From Chloroflexota bacterium (GTDB taxonomy: Bacteria; Chloroflexota; Limnocylindria; Limnocylindrales; CSP1-4), in assembly GCA_016200675.1 (NCBI GenBank), contig JACQEH010000237.1, positions 1 to 8,487 on the forward strand: a DNA stretch of 8,487 nt. Reading direction: 5' to 3'. The translations under genes and the position numbers were made by a program. The notes beneath the pieces are model-generated. The model saw nothing but the letters and a program-made list of their open reading frames with translations. It searched no databases and was not told the DNA's origin. Below, one piece after another: positions 1 to 7,092 of the stretch (its first letter is position 1; every line of letters begins with the position of its first letter).

Positions 1-1
1 G

Positions 2-892
2 TTCGACATCGAGATGGTCCTCTCCCTGGCGGCTGCCGCCGAGCGAGACTCGGAGCACCCGCTCGCCGCGGCGATCGTGGAGGGGGCGGGGGAGCGGGGC
101 CTGACCCCGCTCACACCAACGGCCTTCGAGGCGGTTCCCGGCTACGGGATCCGGGCCAGCCTCGGCGAACACCAAGTTCTCGTCGGAAAGCGCGCGTTCC
201 TGGAGGACGCCGGCATCGACGCCAGCGCGTTCGAGGGCGATGCCAGCCGGCTCGCCGACGAAGGGAAGACGCCCGTCTTCGTGGCCCTCGACGATCGGCC
301 GGCGGGCGTCATCGCGATCGCCGATCCGGTCAAGCCTGACTCCGTGGTGGCCATTCGATCCCTCAAGAAGCTCGGCCTCAAGGTCGTGATGATCACCGGC
401 GACAATCGCCGGACGGCAGACGCGATCGGGCGGGCGGTCGGCATCGACCGGGTCCTGGCCGAGGTGCTGCCGCAGGACAAGGCCAACGAGGTCCACAAGC
501 TCCAGCTCGAAGGCGGGACGGTGGCCATGGTCGGCGATGGCATCAATGACGCACCGGCACTCGCCCAGGCGGACGTCGGGTTCGCCATCGGGACCGGGAC
601 GGATGTCGCCATCGAGGCGTCGGATATCACGCTCATCAGCGGCAGCCTCCGCGTGGTCGTCTCGGCGATCGCGATCAGCCGGGCCACGATGCGCAACGTC
701 TACCAGAACCTGTTCGGTGCGTTCGTCTACAACGGGCTGGGACTGCCGGTGGCACTCGGGATCCTGTACCCGTTCATCGGCTTGCTCCTGAGTCCGATCC
801 TCGCCGCGCTGGCGATGTCGTTCAGCTCGGTGACCGTGATCTCGAATGCCAATCGGCTCAAGCGCTTCAAGCTCGTGGAGGTGGCGGCATGA
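2..892 (+). CDS. copA: Cu(I)-translocating P1B-type ATPase, C-terminal part (5' truncated)
   Basis: This is the last 296 residues of a heavy-metal P-type ATPase that pumps Cu(I) out of the cytosol using ATP. The frame is open from base 2, so the start, the N-terminal metal-binding region, the CPC motif and the DKTGT phosphorylation site lie upstream of the window. Counting visible residues from base 2, I see the P1B nucleotide-domain His-Pro at 19-20 and Gly-x-Gly at 47-49, the TGD motif at 132-134, and the GDGINDAP hinge at 178-185. Two final membrane helices follow. Helix 7 carries Tyr-Asn at 243-244. Helix 8 carries Met272 and Ser275-Ser276. The YN plus M-x2-SS pattern is the signature of the Cu(I) subgroup P1B-1 rather than the Zn/Cd pumps. 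The TGA stop overlaps the ATG of the next gene (ATGA), so the two are probably translationally coupled. The three genes that follow are also copper-type proteins, which supports the substrate call. Confidence 0.95.
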   Translation, partial: FDIEMVLSLAAAAERDSEHPLAAAIVEGAGERGLTPLTPTAFEAVPGYGIRASLGEHQVLVGKRAFLEDAGIDASAFEGDASRLADEGKTPVFVALDDRPAGVIAIADPVKPDSVVAIRSLKKLGLKVVMITGDNRRTADAIGRAVGIDRVLAEVLPQDKANEVHKLQLEGGTVAMVGDGINDAPALAQADVGFAIGTGTDVAIEASDITLISGSLRVVVSAIAISRATMRNVYQNLFGAFVYNGLGLPVALGILYPFIGLLLSPILAALAMSFSSVTVISNANRLKRFKLVEVAA

Positions 893-1272
893 CGCCAGAT
901 CGGATCCTCATCACTGTCGGCGGTCTCGCCGCCGTCGCCTTCATCGCCTGGTTCTTCTGGCTCAAGCGGACGCCCGGCGTCAAGGCATCGGTCGTCTCGG
1001 ACGGCTATCAGGAGCAGATGATCCTCGTGAAGGGTGGCTACACGCCCGACACGATCCGGGTCGCGGCCGGGCGCCCGGTCCGGCTCCTGTTCCGCCGTGA
1101 GGAGACGGCCGCCTGCTCCGAGCAGGTCGTCCTGGCCGACTTCGGCAAGTCGGCCCCGTTGCCGACCGGGACCGTCGTCCCGATCGAATTCATGCCCGGC
1201 GACCCCGGCGAGCATGAGTTCACCTGCCAGATGGGCATGCTCCGGGGACGGATCGTCGTGGAGGCCGCATGA
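889..1272 (+). CDS. Membrane-anchored cupredoxin-like copper protein with Cys/Met ligands
   Basis: A 127-residue protein with one N-terminal hydrophobic segment (about residues 6-25, followed by Lys-Arg), then a single cupredoxin-like beta domain (about 40-125). It should be membrane-anchored with the domain outside the cytoplasm. There is no lipobox. The domain has the shape of the cupredoxin family often found beside or fused to CopA: a KGGYTPD strand near residue 48, an Arg-Arg-Glu-Glu turn before Cys76, and a C-terminal Cys113-x-Met115-x-Met117 loop. The usual type-1 His-Cys-His-Met set is not visible. The only nearby His is 109, before Cys113. Cys76, Cys113 and the two Met residues look better suited to binding Cu(I), so I infer a metal acceptor for the pump rather than an electron carrier. 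The start overlaps the ATPase stop by 4 bases, and its own stop overlaps the next start in the same way. The family call is firm; the role is inferred. Confidence 0.85.
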   Translation: MTPDRILITVGGLAAVAFIAWFFWLKRTPGVKASVVSDGYQEQMILVKGGYTPDTIRVAAGRPVRLLFRREETAACSEQVVLADFGKSAPLPTGTVVPIEFMPGDPGEHEFTCQMGMLRGRIVVEAA

Positions 1273-1526
1273 TGGTTGTCGCAGGAACGCTCATTGTCCT
1301 CGATTCGCGCGAGCAGGCAGCGGCAGAGTGCGTCGTCTGCGGGAACGCCGTTCCCGCAGGGGAAGGCGTCACGGCCCGGTACCTGGGCCGCACGCTTCGC
1401 TTCAAGTGCCCGGGATGCTACGCCCGCTTCGAAGCCGATCCGGACCGCTACGTGGCCGGACACAAGGCCGAATGCTGCAAGGGGGAGCACGACCATTCGC
1501 CGTCAAGCGAGTGGCGCACCGACTGA
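1269..1526 (+). CDS. Small Cys-rich YHS/TRASH-like metal-binding protein
   Basis: An 85-residue protein with no signal peptide or membrane segment, so probably cytosolic. It contains Cys21-x2-Cys24 followed by Gly, then Tyr38-x-Gly, Phe45, Cys47-x2-Cys50, Phe54 and Asp-Pro-Asp-Arg-Tyr at 57-61. That order matches the YHS/TRASH treble-clef families found in copper and mercury resistance proteins and in heavy-metal ATPases. It differs in one respect: the second knuckle is C-x2-C, whereas those families usually have C-x3-C. The tail adds His65, Cys69-Cys70, His74 and His76, a second possible metal site. The gene starts with ATGATG. The first ATG overlaps the stop of the cupredoxin gene and the second (1272) would shorten the protein by only one residue. 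Position in the copper operon suggests a copper buffer or donor to the ATPase. This is inference; a structural zinc site is also possible. Confidence 0.75.
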   Translation: MMVVAGTLIVLDSREQAAAECVVCGNAVPAGEGVTARYLGRTLRFKCPGCYARFEADPDRYVAGHKAECCKGEHDHSPSSEWRTD

Positions 1527-1560
1527 CCGGCAGACAGGTCAATCAAACCATCCACGCTCA

Positions 1561-1566
1561 GAGGAG
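1561..1566 (+). promoter_or_regulatory. Ribosome binding site of the cupredoxin lipoprotein gene
   Basis: GAGGAG lies 4 bases before the ATG at 1571. It fixes the start of the lipoprotein at 1571, although the reading frame is open for more than 500 bases upstream. The signal peptide and lipobox begin right after this ATG, which agrees. Confidence 0.7.
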
Positions 1567-1570
1567 AACT

Positions 1571-2041
1571 ATGAAGTCGCGCTACCTTGCCCTCGCTCCC
1601 GCGCTCGTGTTCGCCGTCGGCGCCTGCAGCGGTGGCGCGTCCACTCCCGCGGCATCGGCCCCCGCGGCGACACGGTCGGCGGTCGCCTCGCCAAGCGCCG
1701 CCGTCCAGCGGATCGAGGTCAAGCTCACGGACGCCCTTCGGATGGAGCCCGCCGGCATGACCGTGAAAGCCGGCCAATCGGTGACCTTCGTGGTGACGAA
1801 TGCGGGCGCGATCCAGCACGAATTCTTCGTTGGTGATCAAGCAGCTCAGGACGACCACGAGCGGGTGATGGCGTCGATGGGCGCGATGGGCATGAACGAG
1901 CCCGATGGGATCGTGCTCAAGCCGGGCGAGACGATGGAGCTTACGCACACGTTCTCGACCGCTGGCGCATTCCAGGCCGGCTGCCATGAAAGCGGCCACT
2001 ACACGGCCGGCATGAAGGCCACGATCACGGTCACCGAGTAG
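1571..2041 (+). CDS. Cupredoxin-domain lipoprotein with type-1 copper site
   Basis: A 156-residue exported lipoprotein. Residues 1-18 are a signal peptide (Lys/Arg start, hydrophobic core) ending in the lipobox Val-Gly-Ala-Cys19. A Ser/Ala/Pro/Thr-rich linker runs to about residue 45. The rest is a plastocyanin/azurin-like fold with His83 and the loop Cys138-x4-His143-x4-Met148, the expected ligand set of a mononuclear type-1 copper centre. A His also follows Cys138. Between the first and last ligands is a Met-rich stretch, with His96 and Met100, 103, 106 and 108, that could be an extra copper site. Likely roles are electron transfer on the outer face of the membrane or capture of exported copper. 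It follows the Cys-rich gene after 44 bases with its own strong ribosome binding site, and the ligase gene begins 9 bases after its stop. Fold and export are clear; the partner is unknown. Confidence 0.88.
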   Translation: MKSRYLALAPALVFAVGACSGGASTPAASAPAATRSAVASPSAAVQRIEVKLTDALRMEPAGMTVKAGQSVTFVVTNAGAIQHEFFVGDQAAQDDHERVMASMGAMGMNEPDGIVLKPGETMELTHTFSTAGAFQAGCHESGHYTAGMKATITVTE

Positions 2042-2050
2042 CCCCGTCCG

Positions 2051-3415
2051 ATGGACGCGAGGGCGGTCGTCGCCTTGCTGCGGGCGCGGTCCGTGCTGGC
2101 GTCGCATGACCGCTGGTCGCGAGACGAACTGCTCGCCCACCAGGCGAACGCCGTCGACGCGCTGCGTTCCTTCGCTCTCGCCCGCGCGCCCTTCTATCAG
2201 GAGTTCCATCGGGGTTTCGAGAACGCGCCGCTGGAGGCGCTGCCGATTCTGACGAAGGCGACCTTGATGGAGCGTTTCGACGAGGTCGTGACCGATCGCG
2301 ACATCCACCTTCACGACGTTGAGGCGCACCTCCGCTCGGCCGGGCCGACGGACCTCTTCCGTGGCCGGTACCGGGTCACCGCGACCGGCGGGACGACCGG
2401 GCGCCGGGGCGTCTTCCTCGCCGACCGATCCGAGTGGACGAGCGTTCTTGCCTCATACGCGCGTGCCAATGACTGGGCTGGCGTGCCCGCCGGGCTCCTC
2501 CATCGGCTGCGCGTCGCGGTCGTCTCGTCGAGAAACGCGACCCACCAATCGTCGATCGTCGGCGCGACCCTCGCGAGCCCGATCGTGCCGACGCTCCGGC
2601 TGGACGCGTCGGACCCGCTCGAGCGGACGACACATGCCCTGAACAGCTTCAGGCCCGATTCCCTCGTCGGGTATGCATCGATCCTCCGGGCCCTGGCCGA
2701 CGAGCAGCTGGCGGGCAGGCTCGCCATCGCCCCCCGCGCCGTCATGAGCGCCTCCGAAGTCCTGACCGACGAGACACGTGCCCGGATTCGGGCGGCGTTC
2801 GGCATCGAGCCCTTCAACGTGTATGCCGCCACCGAGACTGCCGGGGTCGCGTCCGAGTGCGCCCACCATCGGCTCCACCGCTACGAGGACCTGGTCATCG
2901 CCGAGATCGTCGACGAAGCGAACCGACCGGTGCCGCCGGGGGAGTTTGGCGCAAGGCTGCTCGTGACCGTCCTGTTCTCGCGGACGCTGCCGTTGATCCG
3001 CTACGAGCTCACGGATCGCGTTCGTGCCTCGACTGAGACCTGCCCGGACGGTCGACCGTTCGGGCTCATCGACGCCATCGAGGGGCGAGAAGAGGATGTC
3101 CTGCACCTCAGCGGGATGGCGATCCATCCGAATGTCTTCCACACGGCCCTCGAATCAGTCCCGGTGGCGGCCTGGCAGGTGGTCGAGGAGTCTGATGGCC
3201 TCCTGGTCCTGCTGGCGCAGCCAGCCGATGGAGTCGTCGACGCCGACGTGGTGGCGAGCGTGCTCGCCACGCTCCACGAGGCGGGAGCCGTCGGCGTCCA
3301 GGTCCGCGTCCAGCGCGTCGATGCCATCCCCCGGACCGCGCTCGGCAAGGCTCCCCTCGTCCGGGCACGCCGTGGCGAGCACGGCGGGGAATCGGTGGCC
3401 GCGACAGCGGCCTGA
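2051..3415 (+). CDS. Adenylate-forming enzyme of the phenylacetate-CoA ligase (PaaK) family
   Basis: A 454-residue ANL-superfamily enzyme, close to the usual PaaK length of about 430-450. Enzymes of this family activate a carboxylate with ATP to an acyl-AMP and usually pass it to CoA. Visible motifs are the Gly/Thr-rich ATP loop at 110-122 (TATGGTTGRRG core), YAATETAG at 258-265 (the family's A5 motif), YELTD at 318-322 and GREEDVL at 345-351 (the A7/A8 hinge region), and a C-terminal GK at 432-433 as candidate A10 catalytic lysine. No signal peptide or membrane segment is seen, so it is cytosolic. The substrate cannot be read from sequence and no phenylacetate pathway gene is nearby. It lies 9 bases after the lipoprotein gene and 32 bases before the phosphoketolase start, so it is likely in the same transcript as both. 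No clear ribosome binding site precedes the ATG, which fits translation by coupling from the upstream gene. Short-chain or aryl acid CoA ligase are both possible. Confidence 0.8.
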   Translation: MDARAVVALLRARSVLASHDRWSRDELLAHQANAVDALRSFALARAPFYQEFHRGFENAPLEALPILTKATLMERFDEVVTDRDIHLHDVEAHLRSAGPTDLFRGRYRVTATGGTTGRRGVFLADRSEWTSVLASYARANDWAGVPAGLLHRLRVAVVSSRNATHQSSIVGATLASPIVPTLRLDASDPLERTTHALNSFRPDSLVGYASILRALADEQLAGRLAIAPRAVMSASEVLTDETRARIRAAFGIEPFNVYAATETAGVASECAHHRLHRYEDLVIAEIVDEANRPVPPGEFGARLLVTVLFSRTLPLIRYELTDRVRASTETCPDGRPFGLIDAIEGREEDVLHLSGMAIHPNVFHTALESVPVAAWQVVEESDGLLVLLAQPADGVVDADVVASVLATLHEAGAVGVQVRVQRVDAIPRTALGKAPLVRARRGEHGGESVAATAA

Positions 3416-3432
3416 CCAACTTGAGAAGGGAC

Positions 3433-3438
3433 GAAGGA
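3433..3438 (+). promoter_or_regulatory. Ribosome binding site of the phosphoketolase gene
   Basis: GAAGGA lies 9 bases before the ATG at 3448 and supports that start over the in-frame TTG at 3421, which would place this site inside the coding region and add nine non-conserved residues. Confidence 0.55.
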
Positions 3439-3447
3439 TCACCCACC

Positions 3448-5832
3448 ATGACAGGCCGCCAGGCAACCCAGAGCGCCGCCGACGCCGGCCCGCTGACCGA
3501 CCCCCAGCGAGATCTCATCGACGCCTACTGGCGGGCCGCGAACTACCTGTCGGTGGGCCAGATCTATCTCCTCGACAACCCGCTCCTTCGCGAGCCGCTC
3601 CAACCGGAGCACATCAAGCCCCGCCTCCTCGGCCACTGGGGGACCACACCGGGTCTCAACTTCCTCTATGCCCACCTGAACCGCGTTATCAAGGCCCGCG
3701 ACCTCGATGCGATCTACGTCATCGGACCGGGGCACGGCGGACCTGCCACCGTGGCCAACGCCTACCTCGAGGGAACGTACTCGGAGGTCTTCCCGAACAT
3801 CACCCGGAATGAAGACGGGATCCGCCGGCTGTTCCGGCAGTTCTCCTTCCCGGGCGGCATCGGCAGCCATGTGACGCCCGAGACCCCAGGCTCGATCCAC
3901 GAGGGCGGGGAGCTCGGCTACGCCCTGAGCCATGCCTACGGAGCGGCATTCGACAACCCCGATCTCGCGGTCTTCTGCGTGGTCGGCGATGGGGAGGCCG
4001 AGACGGGCCCGCTCGCAACGAGCTGGCATTCCAACAAGTTCCTCAACCCGCGAACGGATGGCGTCGTCGTCCCGATCCTCCATCTCAACGGCTACAAGAT
4101 CGCCAACCCGACGATCCTGGCCCGGATCTCGAGCGAGGAGCTGACGGCCCTCTTTAGAGGCTATGGCTACCGGCCCGTGTTCGTGGAGGGCGACGATCCG
4201 ACCGCAATGCACCAGCGGATGGCGGCTGTGCTCGATGAGGTGATGGACGAGATCGCGGCGATCCAGCGCGCGGCGCGCGACGATGGGGACCAGCGCCGTC
4301 CCCGCTGGCCGATGATCATCCTCCGGTCGCCAAAGGGCTGGACCGGCCCGAAGGAGGTCGACGGCCTGCCGGCCGAGGGCAGCTTCCGTTCCCACCAGGT
4401 CCCGCTGTCTGACGTTCGTGAAAAGCCGGAGCACCTCGCCATCCTCGATCGCTGGTTGCGCAGCTACCGGCCCGACGAGCTGTTCGACGCGACCGGCGCG
4501 CTCCGCGCCGATCTCGCCGACCTGCCGCCGCGCGGCGGCCGCCGGATGAGCGCCAACCCCAACGCCAACGGGGGACTTCTCCTCCGTGACCTGGCGATGC
4601 CCGACTTCCGTGACTACGCCGTCGCGGTCGAGCGGCCGGCCACGACATCGGGCGAGGCGACGAAGGTGCTGGGCGCCTTCCTGCGCGACATCATCCGGCA
4701 GAACCCCGAGACGTTCCGGTTGTTCGGGCCCGACGAGACGGCGTCGAATCGCCTGTCGCCGGTGTTCGAGGCGACGGACCGCGCCTGGGATGCGGACACC
4801 CTGCCCACCGATGACCACCTCGCTCCGGACGGGCGGGTGATGGAGGTGCTGTCCGAACATCAGTGCCAGGGCTGGCTCGAGGGATACCTGCTCACCGGGC
4901 GGCACGGCCTGTTCAACTGCTACGAAGCGTTCATCCACATCATCGACTCGATGTTCAACCAGCACGCGAAGTGGCTGAAGACGACCTCCGAGATCCCGTG
5001 GCGGCGGCCCATCGCGTCCCTGAACTACCTGCTGACGAGCCATGTCTGGCGGCAGGACCACAACGGCTTCAGCCACCAGGATCCCGGGTTCATCGACCAC
5101 GTCGTCAACAAGAAGGCCGAGGTCATCCGGGTCTACCTGCCGCCGGACGCCAACACGTTGTTGTCGGTGGCCGACCACTGTCTGCGCAGCCGCAACTACG
5201 TCAACGTCATCGTCGCCGGTAAGCAACCGGCCCTGAACTACCTCTCGATGGACGACGCCATCCTCCACGCCACCCGCGGCGTCGGAATCTGGGACTGGGC
5301 GAGCAACGACGCGGGTGACCCGGACGTGGTCATGGCCTGCTGCGGCGACGTTCCCACCCTCGAGACGCTGGCTGCGGTCGACCTGATCCGCCAACACCTC
5401 CCGGAGCTCAAGGTCCGCCTCGTCAACGTCGTCGATCTCATGCGCCTCCAGCCCGACAGCGAGCACCCGCACGGACTCTCGGACCGTGAGTTCGACACGC
5501 TGTTCACGGCCGACCGGCCGATCGTCTTTGCCTACCACGGCTACCCGTGGCTGATCCATCGGCTGACCTACCGACGGACGAACCATGGGAACCTCCATGT
5601 CCGCGGCTACAAGGAAGAGGGGACCGTCACCACGCCGTTCGACATCGTGATGCTCAACGACCTCGACCGCTTCCACCTCGTGATGGACGTCATCGACCGG
5701 GTCCCCGGGCTCGGCTCGAAGGCCGCCGGCGTGCGGCAGCTCATGGCCGACAAACGGGTCGAGGCCCGTGCGTACACGCGCGCGCAGGGCGACGACCCGC
5801 CCGAGATCAAGGACTGGACATGGCCCTACTGA
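3448..5832 (+). CDS. xfp: Xylulose-5-phosphate/fructose-6-phosphate phosphoketolase
   Basis: A 794-residue thiamine-diphosphate enzyme, full length for the family (about 790-830). It splits xylulose-5-P with phosphate into glyceraldehyde-3-P and acetyl phosphate; many members also split fructose-6-P to erythrose-4-P and acetyl phosphate. In order I see GHWGTTPG at 62-69, GPGHGGPA at 93-100, the HVTPETPGSIHEGGELGYA region at 141-159, and GDGEAETGP at 180-188, the cofactor and metal-binding signature. Further on are GRHGLFNCYEAF at 484-495, where Glu493 is probably the catalytic Glu contacting the cofactor, and the QDHNGFSHQDPG active-site loop near 536-547. The protein ends in Asp-Trp-Thr-Trp-Pro-Tyr, a typical end for the family. 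It is cytosolic. The acetate-kinase-family gene starts 16 bases after the stop, and this pairing is the classic way to harvest ATP from acetyl phosphate. Sequence alone does not decide whether the enzyme is single or dual substrate. Confidence 0.97.
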   Translation: MTGRQATQSAADAGPLTDPQRDLIDAYWRAANYLSVGQIYLLDNPLLREPLQPEHIKPRLLGHWGTTPGLNFLYAHLNRVIKARDLDAIYVIGPGHGGPATVANAYLEGTYSEVFPNITRNEDGIRRLFRQFSFPGGIGSHVTPETPGSIHEGGELGYALSHAYGAAFDNPDLAVFCVVGDGEAETGPLATSWHSNKFLNPRTDGVVVPILHLNGYKIANPTILARISSEELTALFRGYGYRPVFVEGDDPTAMHQRMAAVLDEVMDEIAAIQRAARDDGDQRRPRWPMIILRSPKGWTGPKEVDGLPAEGSFRSHQVPLSDVREKPEHLAILDRWLRSYRPDELFDATGALRADLADLPPRGGRRMSANPNANGGLLLRDLAMPDFRDYAVAVERPATTSGEATKVLGAFLRDIIRQNPETFRLFGPDETASNRLSPVFEATDRAWDADTLPTDDHLAPDGRVMEVLSEHQCQGWLEGYLLTGRHGLFNCYEAFIHIIDSMFNQHAKWLKTTSEIPWRRPIASLNYLLTSHVWRQDHNGFSHQDPGFIDHVVNKKAEVIRVYLPPDANTLLSVADHCLRSRNYVNVIVAGKQPALNYLSMDDAILHATRGVGIWDWASNDAGDPDVVMACCGDVPTLETLAAVDLIRQHLPELKVRLVNVVDLMRLQPDSEHPHGLSDREFDTLFTADRPIVFAYHGYPWLIHRLTYRRTNHGNLHVRGYKEEGTVTTPFDIVMLNDLDRFHLVMDVIDRVPGLGSKAAGVRQLMADKRVEARAYTRAQGDDPPEIKDWTWPY

Positions 5833-5848
5833 CAATCGCCGCCGCGAC

Positions 5849-7057
5849 GTGACGAGGGATCTGGCGTTCGAGGGACCACCCGATCACCGCCCGCTGCGCG
5901 TCCTCGTCCTCAACCCGGGCTCGAGCACGCTGAAGGCGGCAGTCGTCGAGCCGCCCGGTCGGCGTGCACTCGCGACGGCCACGGTCGAGTGGGGCCCCGA
6001 TGCCTCGCGAGCGTCGGGTCGGGCGACAGGCGTCGCCGACGTCCTCAGCGCGGTCGAGGCCGCCGGCGTGGCTCGTGGGTCCATCGACGCGGTGGGCCAC
6101 CGGGTCGTTCACGGCGGGACGCGCTTCGTCTACCCGACGTTGCTCGAGGACGCGACCGTCAACGATATCGAGGCACTCGCGCCGCTGGCGCCGCTCCACA
6201 CCCGGATCTCCGTTGACACGATCCGCGCTGCCCGACGGGCGCTCCCTGGTATCCCGCACGTGGCAGCCTTCGACACCGCCTTCCACGCAGATCTTCCACC
6301 AGCCGGGTACCGATATCCCGTCCCCGAGGCCTGGTACCGCGACTGGGGCATCCGTCGCTTCGGGTTCCACGGACTTTCGGTGGCCTGGTCGGTGACGCGG
6401 GCAGCCGAACTGCTGGGTCGTCCGGTGGCCGGACTGCGGCTTGTCGTCGCCCACCTGGGCAGCGGCTGTTCCGTGACCGCGGTCGATGGTGGACGGTCCG
6501 TCGACACGTCGATGGGGATGACCCCGCTCGAGGGCCTGATGATGGGCACCCGAGCCGGCTCGATCGACCCGGGGATCCTGTTGGCGCTCCTTGGCGACGG
6601 CCGCGCTTCGCCGGCCGAGCTCGAGGACGTTCTCGACCATCGGTCGGGTCTGCTCGGCGTCTCGGGACATTCGGCCGACGTTCGCGAGTTGCTCATCGCC
6701 GAGGGGGCCGGCGACAGCGCGGCCACCCTCGCCCTGAAGCTGTTCGTTCGTCGGGCGGCGGCGGCCATCGCGGCAGCTGCGACCTGCCTCCCGGCGATCG
6801 ACGCCGTGGTCTTCACCGGGGGGATCGGCGAGAACGCAGGTCGCGTGCGGGCGAGGATTGCGGCGTCGCTCGCCGTCCTCGGGATCCCGTCAATCCCTGA
6901 TGGGGACGTTGACGAGGACATGGTCTTGACCGACGCAGCAAAGGCTCCGGCTGTCGCGCGGATCAAGGCCCGCGAGGACATCGTGATCGCCGAAGCTGTC
7001 CGCTCCGCTCTCCTGTACGCCCGGGCCGGCCGTCGCACCTCCCGGGCGGAGACGTAG
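5849..7057 (+). CDS. ackA: Acetate/propionate family kinase, probably acetate kinase
   Basis: A 402-residue ASKHA-fold kinase, the usual length for AckA, that interconverts acetyl phosphate plus ADP with acetate plus ATP. Conserved landmarks are NPGSSTLK at 22-29, VGHRVVHGG at 82-90 (substrate-binding Arg85), FDTAFH at 141-146 (catalytic Asp142), FGFHG at 171-175 (His174), AHLGSGCS at 201-208, PLEGLMMGTR at 226-235 (Arg235) and GGIGEN at 324-329 (Glu328). Some usually strict AckA positions differ: APLHTRIS near 114-121 replaces APLHNPAN, FHGLSVAW replaces the common FHGTSH-Y, and AGSIDP replaces SGDIDP. From memory, these last two fit a second clade of acetate/propionate kinases. I chose GTG 5849 because it gives a normal N-terminus and does not overlap the phosphoketolase gene. 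GTG 5768 would overlap by 65 bases and add 27 Arg-rich residues. No strong ribosome binding site is visible. The phosphoketolase neighbour argues for acetyl phosphate as substrate. Confidence 0.92.
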   Translation: MTRDLAFEGPPDHRPLRVLVLNPGSSTLKAAVVEPPGRRALATATVEWGPDASRASGRATGVADVLSAVEAAGVARGSIDAVGHRVVHGGTRFVYPTLLEDATVNDIEALAPLAPLHTRISVDTIRAARRALPGIPHVAAFDTAFHADLPPAGYRYPVPEAWYRDWGIRRFGFHGLSVAWSVTRAAELLGRPVAGLRLVVAHLGSGCSVTAVDGGRSVDTSMGMTPLEGLMMGTRAGSIDPGILLALLGDGRASPAELEDVLDHRSGLLGVSGHSADVRELLIAEGAGDSAATLALKLFVRRAAAAIAAAATCLPAIDAVVFTGGIGENAGRVRARIAASLAVLGIPSIPDGDVDEDMVLTDAAKAPAVARIKAREDIVIAEAVRSALLYARAGRRTSRAET

Positions 7058-7082
7058 CGGGCGCGTCGCAACGAGCCAGTTC

Positions 7083-7092
7083 ACGAGCTCGT
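7083..7092. other. 10-bp perfect palindrome after the kinase gene
   Basis: ACGAGCTCGT is self-complementary and lies 25 bases after the kinase stop, directly before the tandem repeat. It could be a protein-binding site or chance. It has no T-run after it, so it is not a standard terminator. Confidence 0.35.

Noticed and set aside
1524..1541. Inverted repeat TGACC...GGTCA around the stop of the Cys-rich gene
   Set aside because: Arms are only 5 bp with an 8-base loop and no T-run. This is expected by chance and is too weak to call an operator or terminator.
1034..1570. Upstream extension of the cupredoxin lipoprotein frame
   Set aside because: The extension is Arg/Ser/Pro-rich and overlaps two good genes. 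The signal peptide, lipobox and GAGGAG all place the start at 1571.
1448..2329. A 293-codon minus-strand frame across the cupredoxin lipoprotein and ligase start
   Set aside because: It lies opposite two well-supported genes and its product is Arg/His/Gly-rich with no motif.
3439..5835. A 798-codon open frame on the minus strand opposite the phosphoketolase gene
   Set aside because: It mirrors a gene with many family motifs; its translation is rich in Val, Asp, Arg and Gly without domain pattern. Long antisense frames are common in GC-rich DNA.
5807..6670. A 287-codon minus-strand frame opposite the acetate kinase gene
   Set aside because: It is a shadow of the kinase; no family resemblance and no ribosome binding site.
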